This document shows positions 1 through 10,285 of a DNA stretch of 64,000 bases, one piece after another (the first letter of the stretch is position 1; every line of letters begins with the position of its first letter). The notes beneath the pieces were generated by a model, which saw nothing but the letters and a program-made list of their open reading frames with translations, was not told the origin of the DNA and ran no database searches. This stretch comes from Phytopythium helicoides (lineage: Eukaryota; Oomycota; Peronosporomycetes; Pythiales; Pythiaceae), in contig JANFNE010000011.1 of NCBI GenBank assembly GCA_024867545.1, positions 310,001-374,000 on the forward strand, read 5' to 3'. A program made the position numbers and the translations under genes.

Positions 1-998
1 TTTCAGCAGAGGTTGAAAGCCTGCGAAAGCAAATAGCGGTAACCAGAGCTCAGATTACCGAAGCTGATTCAAAAGGAATACCGAGCACTCCCGTAAATGC
101 AATGAACAATTCCCAAACTCTTGTGCTCGACAGCAGCTCAGCTAAAAGCGTTCTTGACCTTGCAAACGCAATTTATACCCATTATTTACCACCAACATCA
201 ATTACTGTCCAGAAGCATACATCTGAGAACAAGAATGAGCCCGGTTTGCCATCGAACAAAGTGCTTCGTTCATCGTTACGGAGAATCGTACCAGGAGCAA
301 TAATGAACGAAGGAGGATATAGGTATATCCGCCGAGTGAAAAGATCTGAAATACCCAGTTCTAATCACACCAGAGGTTTGCTCGTTGGCTCAATAATATT
401 ACCACTTTCACAGCTCGAACGACAGCTAATGGATACGGCTGGTCGGCAACTCTTCTTCGCCGAGTTTTTGCTGCTACTCAATTTTGTCGAGGTTATCATC
501 CCTGTAGTTTACGGTAAAAACATACATATTCGCCACGTCCTGTTTGATGGGTCTAACTAGTTATTTGGTTTTGGCTAGCCATATCGCTACTGTCTATGTA
601 CTTCTTGAAAAATCGAAGTTATTATGCAGCATTGAGGACTTTAGATGAAGACAAACTTCTTGATACAGCACTCAATGTAATGATCTACGGGTTGTTGGAG
701 CTCCTATCGCTGGTTATTCTGTGCACCGTCCTATCCTACAAGTTAAAATTTTCGGCACCAGCACAGCTTGCCTTCGTCCTTGAGAGGCAATGGCGAGGGG
801 TTCAAATCAAACTTGTGTTCTGGGTGTTGTACTCATCCCAGACTCTACTTGAGCACTTCGGTGAGTTCGGTAATTTTGTTTTGTGTATAGAGAATGCTGA
901 GCCACTTACATGCTCTGTTTTGGCATGAGATAGGTTTTGATTATACATTCCAATTTTCCTGGCTGCACGATGACATGAAAACGACCGGCTCTAGTTGA
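1..998 (+). CDS. Multi-pass membrane protein, oomycete-specific family (5' end outside window)
   Basis: The reading frame is open from the window edge, so the N-terminus is missing. I join three exons, up to 513, 579-860 and 933-998, across GT-AG introns of 65 and 72 nt. Both joins restore frame and give continuous protein (VVY-AISLLSMYFLKNRSYY, then LLEHFG-FDYTFQFSWLHDD). The visible part starts with a probable coiled coil (SAEVESLRKQIAVTRAQI), followed by a charged linker and at least three hydrophobic segments (around EVIIPVVYAISLLSMYF, GLLELLSLVILCTVLSY and QIKLVFWVLYSS). From memory, the QLAFVLE...WVLY...HFGFDYTFQF...LHDDMK signature is widespread in Phytophthora and Pythium membrane proteins of unknown function. 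I assign no activity. The gene ends TTGSS then TGA. Confidence 0.7.
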
Positions 999-1534
999 AG
1001 GACAAAGGTCTGTCAACATGGCCTAACGAAGGCAAGATCGTGAGCTGACCAGATAACAACGATCTAAACAGCCCACCTACATCGACCAATGCGGGAATGT
1101 ACCGACACTTTGGCCCTCTGCCCAACAATTTCTCTTTTTCTTTCGCCAGACCAGAGAACTAGTTGCTGCTGTTCTCATCCAAGATTGCGATGAAGAAGGA
1201 GATAAAACTGATTAACAAAGGCAACAATAACAAGACCCTATGTGCGAGTTCTAGTGCGGGAAGGCACTGTGTAGAAGGGTTCTGGAACTGATCTCGTAGG
1301 TCAGCGCTGGTGATAATGCCAATGTCAATTGACGAGATAAGGCGGGCAGCAGTGCGCTGTTTCGGCGCATTCTGCCGTGTAGTGTTTATAGAGATGCTCA
1401 ACGCTGTCTCCACAACTCTTCTCGTGGATATTGATTGATGTCAACCGTGGTCTGTGAGGTTCGTTCACCGAATGACTTGTGTTTACTATGCCTTCATCAT
1501 TGCAACACCTGCTTGTCATCCAGACGACTTCACC
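999..1534. other. Intergenic, no gene seen
   Basis: This 536-base stretch separates the membrane protein from the WD40 gene. Open frames here are short and show no recognisable motif. The last ~100 bases are presumably the promoter and 5' UTR of the WD40 gene. Confidence 0.5.
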
Positions 1535-2852
1535 ATGGCTTCGACCCGGTCCAAGCAGCCCTCGCCCGAGCCGCTGGGCGTGCTACGCGGCCACAGCGCG
1601 GCGGTGAACAGCGCTCGCTTCGTGTCGCGCTCGCAGCTGATCTCTGGCGCCGCGGATGGCGGCGTGACGCTCTGGGACCTTCGCACGCGACGTCAGCGCG
1701 CTTCCCACGGCGCGGCGCACTCGCGGGCCGGTGTACTGCACGTGGGGCGACTGCCGGGCGGCGGCGCAGTGACGCAGGGCCGCGATGGGTTCGTGCGCGT
1801 GTGGGACGCCGAGACGTTGACAGATGGCTGTGCGCCGCTGGCCGAGTTCTACTGCGGCAGCTTCTCGTTCACCAAGGTGGCGACGCTGCGGTGGGGCGAG
1901 GAGGACGGAGGAGGAGAGAAGACCAGCCAGCTGATCGTCGCGCCAAATAGCGACTCCAATGGGGTGAGAAGAGAGTTGTGGTATCCATGGTGGGTCGCTA
2001 GTGGATTGATGAGAATGGGTGGAAGCACAGGTGCTAGTGTACGACTGCCGAGTCAAGAGCGCGGCGCCAGCCATGGCCATCTTGCTGCCAGACCCAGAGA
2101 TGAAGAAAGGTGCGACCCAAGGTGATTAGAACTATCTGCAGGATAGAGGTTGCTGACATTGCTTACGTGAATGAGCCAGGCATGTGCATGGCGCTTTCAT
2201 TGTTTGACGCATCGCCGGCGTCAATCTCCAGCACAGCCGCAGTCGGCGATGCAAGTGGCAGCGCAAATACCTACATAGCGATTGGGTGGGAGGGCGGTCA
2301 GCTGTCGCTGGTCGACCTCCGATTCACAAACAAGGTCGCAGCAGAGCGTCAATTGCCAACGCCACACATCCAGGTGATCCATCCCAATGGACGCTTCCCA
2401 ATTGCATTTGAATGTCTGAGCTGACCTCAATGATGACTCTTAACTGACTGAATGCAGTTCTGTCGTTTGATGTGAATCGAGATGGATCGGCATTCATCGT
2501 TGGCTCTGCTGGCGAAGAGCTGTTTCACACAACTTTCAACACGTCGACGCTGGATTTGTCGGCACCACATGCTTTTTTCACATGCAACCGGGGCGGCTTT
2601 AGCAGTATCCGAATTCGCAGCGACCAACGCATCTTCGCTACTGCCGGTTGGGATCATCGTGTGCGCATCTTCCATACTCGGAAGCTGCAGCCGCTGGCAA
2701 TCCTCAAGTATCACACCGAAACCGTGTTTGACTTGGACTTTAGTCCTGACAGCGCGCTCCTTGCCTCAGCATCAAAAGATCGAAAGCTGGCTCTATGGCC
2801 GGTCTACCCACCATCGAAAGACGCCGCACGCGAGAACCTTCGTGTGTACTAG
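1535..2852 (+). CDS. WD40-repeat protein of the ASA1 / GNB1L family
   Basis: A WD40 beta-propeller protein. The start at 1535 sits in a good context (CACCATGGC). Exons I can support are 1535-1963, 2031-2109, 2147-2413 and 2458-2852. The last intron is only 44 nt and its donor (GTCTGA) is weak, so that join is less certain. Blades begin with LGVLRGHSAAVNSARFV and SGAADGGVTLWDLRTRR, continue with DGFVRVWDAETL and WEGGQLSLVDLRF, and end with TAGWDHRVRIFHTRKL and SASKDRKLALWPVY. This order, with the final blades reading HTETVFDLDFSPDSALLASA, resembles ASTRA-associated protein 1 and human GNB1L. Those are linked to TTT/PIKK-kinase maturation and chromatin complexes. Family assignment is by pattern memory. 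A generic WD40 protein is the alternative. Confidence 0.72.
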
Positions 2853-3690
2853 TTGATGACGAGATAGAGAGAGAGCTTGTTACAAGTAGATAGAAAAGCT
2901 AAAGACAAGTAGCGACAAATCGTGAAGAAGGTGTTGTTGGATAGTTTGTGGTTCTACTTCCAAATGTTTTTAGCCTTGCTTCTATCGGCAACCTATTGTT
3001 CAAACCGAGTCTCGAACCAACGACAGTCTGATCACCTCGGTGCCAGGCGTGGGGATCGTAATTCCGCACATACTGGAGAGAGCTGGAATCTGCACAGTGA
3101 CCCAGCTTCTCAAGCTTCCGTGATGTGTTGGAGCGAAACTTGCTGTAGATCAGCAAGCGCAACTTGAGATGGGCAAGCGCTTTCTGGTGAAGTATGAAAT
3201 GGAGCAAGTTTTTACTGGATCTGCAAGGCTTGAGGCACTCGAGGCTAAGAACCAGTTTTGTGGAGTGTCTGACGTAGCGAGTGGCTTACAAAGTCGTCGA
3301 GGTGTGACTCGCAAGATACTTTTATTCGCTTTTGGTTTGTATGTTCACGCGATTCGATTCTTTCAAATGGGAAAGAATACTTTCAGTGTGGTACTTTGCA
3401 AACGCATTACTTGGCTTTGAACACGACATGCCCGCACGACACGAGCGCGCGGGGATCACCATATGCACAGTAGATTTCTGGACTGCATGCTTTGAGACAT
3501 ATTGAGAAAGACCCGAGTCCAACATACAGCGAATCACCAAGTGGTTGAATCGATTAGCAAGACATACAAGCTATGAGCCCGCGCGCGGCATAAATACAAT
3601 AGTGAATCCCACGCAGACACTAACGACGACCCAGAGAGGAGCGAGTGCTCAACACACGCGCCTTGCCGCGCCTTGGTCGTTCTGATCACC
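2853..3690. other. Mostly non-coding; degraded helix-hairpin-helix-like reading frame
   Basis: Positions 2992-3120 read, on the plus strand, as a peptide with a helix-hairpin-helix-like core (VPGVGIVIPHILERAGICTV, then TQLLKLP). It then hits a stop that a one-base shift would bypass into RDVLERNLL. No start codon or flanking domain makes this a convincing gene, so I treat it as a relic or chance frame. The rest has only short frames. The final ~150 bases hold the 3' UTR of the TLDc gene, which is on the minus strand. Confidence 0.35.
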
Positions 3691-4931
3691 CTACTGCTTC
3701 ATGACAAAGCCCCAGACTTCGACTGAAACAATCTCAAAGGTCGATTCGGACGTCAAGCACCGGTTGTTGAACGTATCCGAGTGGCCACTTGATCCAGACG
3801 ACAAGTCGGAGTTCATGTACCAAGCAAAGTGTCCGCTGCAAACACCCCACAACCATTAGCCACAACTCTTAAGGAAACACCACAATTAACACGAGCGCTT
3901 ACCCGCCGCCCATCGCAATGGACTGGTCATTGCTCAGCATGAGCATCGTATTGAGGCGCGACCAGCGGAAATGCTCGAACTTGGGCTGGTTCGTGAACAC
4001 GAACGACTCACCGATGCCGTAGTACGATGTCGCGGAGCGCCACGCGACAGTCGAGAACGCGCCGAACACGTCTCCGAGAGCCGTCTCGACGACGAGGATT
4101 GTCGGGGCCTGGTCCGCGCACCTTGGTCAGCAACGTGTGCAGGCTGCATCCGTGGTGCGCGAGGCTGTACAGCAACTTCCAGTCGTATCCGCGGTGGTAG
4201 GCCGGCAGGCACGCGTCGATCTTGGGCACAAGCGTCTTGGCGTAGAGTGGTCGCGAGAGGATGTCGCTGGGGGTGCCGCCAATCAGCACCGGCGGCTCTG
4301 GCTCGTCCTCCGACAGCACCGGCCCGCGCTCCGAGTGCGAGCGTTGCTTGAGCGAGGGCAGCACGACCCATCCGCCGTCGCTGCTGGCGTCCTCATTCTC
4401 CTGCTCTTCATTGTTGCCGCGGTCAAAGTGCACGTGTGACTTGTGTCCGTGTCTCCTGTAGTGTCTGCACTGCGCACACATGGTGAGACCTCGCCGAGGC
4501 AACCGCCGATCATGTCGTCGACAGCTCCCCACGCACCTGTCGGGGCCGTCGGCGGGCTCGAGCGGCTCGGGCAGCGCCGGCATGCTGTGGCTGCGGCGCT
4601 TCTTGCGGAAGACCTGGAGGATCTGGCCCTTGAGCAGCGCCGCGTTCTCCTTGAGGTTGTTCATGGCGCGCAGCTCGCCTCGGTCCATGTTGTGGCTGAT
4701 GCGCGAGTGAGGAGGAGCACCGCAGGGAAAGGACGCCAGCAGTCGGTCGCAGAACACAAGGACGCGCCAATGAGAAACCGGCCACGCTAATAAACCCAGC
4801 GTCCATCCCGCCCAAACGACTTACCGGCGGGCGATCAGCTCGAGTGAGTCGCCGCGCTTGACCGTGTACAGCACGGTGCGTTGGCGCGATCGCGGCTCCT
4901 TTGGTGCCAGCGGCAGGAAGAGCTGGCTCAT
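3691..4931 (-). CDS. LysM-TLDc domain protein (OXR1/NCOA7-like)
   Basis: Minus-strand gene starting at 4931. Exon 1 (4825-4931) encodes MSQLFLPLAPKEPRSR followed by the front of a LysM module (VLYTVKRGDSLELIAR). A GTAAGT donor joins it to an exon starting at 4695 that completes the LysM (RAMNNLKENAALLKGQILQV). A low-complexity charged middle follows, with an acidic patch (NNEEQENEDASSD). The C-terminal half is a TLDc domain, assembled over two further introns: APTILVVETALGDVFGAFST, then YYGIGESFVF and RWSRLNTMLMLSNDQSIAMG, ending HFAWYMNSDLSSG and FEIVSVEVWGFVMKQ. LysM plus TLDc is the layout of OXR1/NCOA7 oxidation-resistance proteins, whose TLDc domain binds the V-ATPase. A CxxC-rich stretch (CAQCRHYRRHGHKSH) may be coding or part of an in-frame intron. 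Confidence 0.8.
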
Positions 4932-5779
4932 GGGGCGGCTGCTGTCTGCTGCTGCTGCTTGCTGCGGAGGCTGGAGGCTGGAGAGAGGCACTTGAACTAG
5001 CGACGAGTGGCTCGAGGCGGGCGAATTCGGTTGTGACTGGCGTGCTGATGCGCTAACAAGCTTCAGCTGCGCATGGACGTGGAGCCCCGGACCGGAGAAA
5101 AATGTCTGCGATACAGAGTACTGAATAGGTCGAACGCCGCGGGATGTCGGGGTATCGGCACATCACGGATTGTGTGGTCGTGATCGCTATTGCGAGCGAA
5201 GGAACGATTGATGCGCATTCCGATGGTGAACTCTACCTGCCTGCGCTCGTTTGCGCGGTTGAATGATGGCCCAAACACCGCCATCCTTGCGACCCGCAAA
5301 TATATTGGAAACGTGTCGCGTGGATCGTACTCGCCACGTACTGCATTGCGCGCCTATGGCAGTGTATCCTGACTGCCAGCCGCGCCTTGGCGTGTGCTGG
5401 CAAGGTCCAATGTGTGACACGACCAACTCGTTTGACCTGAACTTCAACCCTCCTGGTCTGTGTCTGGTTACTTCGAACACTAGCGTTCGATTTGCCGGGC
5501 GAGGTAATCCCGCTCTGTCTGTCAAACCATCGCGACACGTCGCAGCATGCACGGGCATTTTCATGGCAGAATCGTATGGGGGAAAGCCGCAAGCCGCCGA
5601 GATGTTTGGAATGCCATCAAAAACCCTATCCGGGCGGAACGTCAAACGCAACAAGTGAGGTTGGCATCAACAGCGACGACATGAGTCAAGATCTTGGAGA
5701 TTTGAGCCTTCTCCTGGTTAAGCTGAGTTATCAATGCTAGATAGCTCACTCCATGCATCGTTTTAGTGCGACAACGATG
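4932..5779. other. Intergenic; unassigned open frames only
   Basis: Several overlapping open frames of 120-155 codons occur on both strands between 5187 and 5658. They shadow one another and have no recognisable domain, start context or splice structure. The segment next to 4931 is the promoter of the TLDc gene. I searched the minus strand here for the missing armadillo part of SIL1 and did not find it. Confidence 0.4.
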
Positions 5780-6154
5780 CTAGTCGAGTAGCTTCGCCTC
5801 CTTGCGACCAGTCTCCAGGTTGATGCGGATGTACAGACCCTAACGGAGCACCATCAGCACCACCAACTTACGCCCAGCGAGCAACACAACACTAGCTCGT
5901 ACCGGAGGGACTGGTTGGTTTGGCAGGATCTCCTTCCACTCGTGCGTCGGCTCAAACTCCGGCGGCGTCGCCTGCTGCTCGCCCCTCAGCCCGCGGTGTG
6001 CGCACGCGTCCCCAACGCACGTGTCCTGGGCTTCGACGGACGCAGAGTCGGCCAACACGAGAGCTCGGTCGCCACCAAAGCCGTGGAGACGCCCGACTGC
6101 CGGCACCGGAGTGCAAGCAGCCAGCATCAGTGCCAGCACCATGGACCACTTCAT
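5780..6154 (-). CDS. SIL1-like ER protein, N-terminal part only (truncated)
   Basis: Two exons (5903-6154 and 5780-5839) encode about 103 residues. The N-terminus is a signal peptide (MKWSMVLALMLAACTPVPAVG). The C-terminal third, FEPTHEWKEILPNQPVPPGL continuing as YIRINLETGRKEAKLLD, closely resembles the segment of SIL1 (BiP nucleotide-exchange factor) that reads TEEWQ...PAGLHVRLNLQTGEREAKL. SIL1 then continues for hundreds of residues of armadillo repeats that grip BiP, but here a TAG stop follows at once. An 8-bp hairpin spans the stop region. Either a very short relative persists, or this is a truncated pseudogene or an assembly break. A BiP exchange activity cannot be inferred from this fragment. 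Confidence 0.6.
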
Positions 6155-6339
6155 TGCGATCTGCTATTAGCGTCCTTTCAAGGTATCGATCGATTTTTAT
6201 TGGTCAAATATATTCCATCACGTTCGTTTGATTGGCAAAATAACTTACTCCAAGTCACTCGGTACAATCCAAAACAATGACATGCGCTTTTCTGCGACGT
6301 CAACGTCAAACATCAAACGTCAAGAAGCGCTCGACCGGC

Positions 6340-7683
6340 ATGAGCGCCGCGCACCTGGCGGCCGCGGCCGCCGCTCTACGCGGCGATGAGGCGTCTTCCC
6401 GCGACTTGTCGGCTGCTGGAGGCGCCTCCGAGGGCCTTCGGGTGCCTTACGCGGCGCTGCGAGCGCCCGCGAGCGGCCTGCGCGTGAACAAGTGGGACGC
6501 GCTGATCCTCGACTCGGAGATCCTCGGGCTGCTCAAGGCGCCGGTCAAGAACATGTTCGGCCAAGTTCGAGCCCGGTGCCATGGACCGCGTCAAGCCCGA
6601 GATCGATGCGGTGCTCTAGCGCACTGCTCTTCGCGTTCACCACGGGCGTCGGACGCGTACGTCGGTCTTTCGAGAGGTTGGAATAGCTTGGGTGCTGATT
6701 GCGTGTGGTGCTGCAGCCCACGCCAGGATGAAGCTGGAGAACGTGCACTACGCTCCGCGCATGCTGACTCGCCCTCGTGTCGCTGCGCTGTTCCTGCTGT
6801 CGGTGGGTCTGCCGTATGCCTGGAAGCGCGTGTTCAGGTACCTGTCGTCTGCGCGATGGGCGACGAGGGCGACTCAATAGTGGGGATACGGAGGAAGCAC
6901 AACCAGCTCGAGCGTTGGTGTTGTCGGGGATGAAGAAGGTCGAGACGTTCGTGCTCGCGTGCCAGTTGGTGAACCTGCTCGCGTTCCTTCGCAAAGGCAC
7001 GTACAGGACTCTGCCTGAGCGGATCCTGGGACTGAAAATGGTGCGCTGCAACCTGCACGATACCCTATTGTCGCAAGCACTAATGCAATGGGAACTGATA
7101 ATCGCCATGACCTGCAAACGCTGCAGGAAAGCATCACACCCTCGACCACGCCACGATCGATCAACTTCGAGTACATGACGCGCCAGCTGCTCTGGGATGG
7201 CTTGATGGTGAGTTAGTTTGCCAGCAAGTTGAACTGTGGGCATCCCTCACTGAGTCTTCTCTTCTTCCACAGGAATTCGGCAACTTTGTGCTCCCGTTCC
7301 TAACGTGGTCGACCTTCCGCTCATCCTCCCCCGCTCGAGGAATCGCTGCGACCGATGGAGGCTCGCTCCAGTGCTGTTTGTGCGGCATCTCCCCCGCACA
7401 GGTTGGTGCTAGTGTTTTTTCGGTTTTGCTCGCTCCACATGGGTCACCACTTACTTTCCGCGCTTGTTCCTATAGACCCCGTACATCACATCGTGCAAGC
7501 ACGTTTACTGCTACTATTGCCTCCAGACAGCTGTGGCTACCGACGACGATTTCCCGTGAGTGAAGAAAGCGTGCGTTGCCGAAGATTTTAGTCGGTTCCA
7601 CTCACGTTTATGCTGTTGTGTGGTACTACAGTTGCGCGGCGTGCGGTGTCAAGTTTGATTCCTCTCAGCGGCTGCGTGCTTGA
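6340..7683 (+). CDS. PEX2: Peroxisome biogenesis factor 2 (PEX2), RING-type
   Basis: An integral peroxisomal membrane E3 ligase subunit that, with PEX10 and PEX12, ubiquitinates PEX5 for receptor recycling. Start chosen at 6340 (MSAAHLAAAAAALRG); an upstream in-frame ATG lies at 6277. Conserved blocks in order: RVNKWDALILDSEILGLLKA, FEPGAMDRVKPEIDAVL, LLFAFTTGVGR, TPGMKLENVHYAP, PRVAALFLLSVGLPYAWKRV, VNLLAFLRKGTYRTLPERIL, INFEYMTRQLLWDGLM and EFGNFVLPFLTWSTF. The C-terminal RING is spread over three exons: CCLCGISPAQ, then TPYITSCKHVYCYYCLQTAV, then FPCAACGVKFDSSQRLRA and stop. Reading it through needs about three one-base corrections (near 6560, 6616 and 6728). Because PEX2 is normally essential for peroxisomes, I take these as assembly indels. 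Confidence 0.85.
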
Positions 7684-8082
7684 TGCTTTGCCAACAAGAC
7701 AAATATACGCTTCATTGCTTAGAGCCTACCGTCGTCTCGGATGTATCCTCAGCATGCTTCGTACATGTATTCATCATAGGCACTCACAAATATAGGGCAC
7801 AGACAGCATCACTTCGATCACTGCTGTTTCTTTATCAGCTACAATACCACATCTCGACCATACATGTCTATCTACTCGATCATACTACGTACACGTCCAT
7901 CTACTCGATCACTCTACATGCATGTCCATCAACAAGATGGAAGCAGATATCGTTTCTTTCGTACAGGGTGGTGTTAAAAAACACCAAAGGGAAGTGCAGC
8001 TGTGACGCTAGGTCAGCAGCTACAAGGGCACGATGTGCCCAAGTTGCATCAAAGTGCAGGGGTTGCCGTCAAGTCAAACAAC
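7684..8082. other. Convergent 3' region between PEX2 and H3
   Basis: PEX2 (plus) and H3 (minus) end towards each other here. The only structured element is the histone hairpin at 7970-7985, listed separately. Repeats of TACACGTCCATC/CTACTCGATC around 7866-7920 are short and imperfect. Confidence 0.5.
7970..7985 (-). promoter_or_regulatory. Histone mRNA 3' stem-loop (H3)
   Basis: On the H3 coding strand this reads GGTGTT-TTTT-AACACC followed by ACCC, a perfect 6-bp stem with a 4-nt loop, 98 nt after the H3 stop. The same element follows H4 and H1. The size, loop and trailing ACCC match the canonical animal histone stem-loop bound by SLBP. Confidence 0.8.
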
Positions 8083-9322
<1,240 letters not shown>

Positions 9323-9662
9323 GCAGCTTGCTAGCTGTCTTGGCTGGGAACTTCCCCACAATCTCTTTGGTGCGACTCGTCGGCTGTAGCTGAGGATGCT
9401 TGGCTGCTCCGCGAGCGCATTTTTTTTTCTTGGTGTTTTTTAACACCACCCTTTTTTTAAAGAACGCATTCACACGATCTGCGGTTAGCAGGTTGCTGCA
9501 CTTGATGTAGAGTAGGTAAAGTTTTGGTATCTGTCTGGCACATTCTAGCGCCTTATCAAAGAAGGCGCTCATGATAGAGGCTGCCAACCCGAATGCAAGG
9601 AGGATTACAAATAGCAGATAGGGAGAATGGCACGGTCACTTAGCAGAGAGAGCGGCACGTCT
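9323..9662. other. H4 3' region up to the duplication breakpoint
   Basis: It holds the histone hairpin at 9432-9447 inside T-rich sequence and otherwise no gene. The left edge of the 3.5-kb duplicated segment lies at about 9660, so unique H4 flank meets duplicated DNA there. Confidence 0.55.
9432..9447 (+). promoter_or_regulatory. Histone mRNA 3' stem-loop (H4)
   Basis: GGTGTT-TTTT-AACACC followed by ACCC, 110 nt after the H4 stop. The stem, loop and 3' trailer are identical to the H3 element on the opposite strand. Confidence 0.82.
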
Positions 9663-10167
9663 TGGAAGACTCTGAATGGTGTTTCGAGATATCCACGCGA
9701 CGCTTGCTGTAAGTGCAGTACCTGTCGTGCTTTTTCCCTTGGTTTGTGTGCTTGTGCAGAGTCCTGACGTAGTGATACTACAGAATGGAGAATCGCCACA
9801 TATCTCCTTCTCAGTCAAGAATGAGTCAATCGACATTCGGTCGTGGGGATCTGTCCGACAGTTCGAAGCCATTAAGGGGTGCATCCAAGGCGGTCTCCAG
9901 AACCACCTCAAGTATAACAATGTGCTGCGTGGAATCCTCGACTTGCCGGAGACATTCGAGGAGCGTGTTATCGAACGGGTACAATGCATTCTATCACCCA
10001 GCATTTTGGATATGTGAGCGATGGCTAACGTGTAGTATTTCGATTTGATGGATCAGAGAGATGTCTTTGACAAGAAGTCTTCATCGAGGAAGCAACGCAG
10101 TAATGAACTCAAGGGTGACCGGCGGCGGAAACAGAACATACAGGATGCCTTTTTGGACGAGTATTAG
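9663..10167 (+). pseudogene. Truncated IFRD copy (C-terminal exons only)
   Basis: Only the last three exons of the interferon-related developmental regulator gene are present: VFRDIHATLA, then NGESPHISFSVKNESIDIRS through HLKYNNVLRGILDLPETFEE, then YFDLMDQRDVFDKKSSS to AFLDEY and stop. Intron positions equal those of the full gene at 55431-57141. Nothing upstream of 9660 supplies the N-terminal HEAT-like part. It lies in the left duplication copy directly downstream of H4. The ATG at 9676 could in principle start a short protein after splicing, but I regard this as a duplication by-product. Confidence 0.82.
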
Positions 10168-10285
10168 CTTGGAGCCTGAGTTGGTTTTGCTCCTAAACTC
10201 CAAGTGACCTGGTGTGAATAGGAATGATTCTATCTGTGCAACACGAACAATGTGGTGGCTATTCTTCGCCCTATCTTCGCAAAAT

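Noticed and set aside
2922..3420. Possible helix-hairpin-helix gene
   Set aside because: Only ~40 residues look protein-like, interrupted by a stop and lacking a start. Kept as a note, not a gene.
5187..5658. Overlapping frames of 120-155 codons between the TLDc and SIL1-like genes
   Set aside because: Mutually overlapping on both strands, no domain, no splice sites, no start context.
9421..9478. T-rich hairpin as a bacterial-type terminator
   Set aside because: The window is eukaryotic. The same stem recurs only after histone genes and fits a histone 3' stem-loop.
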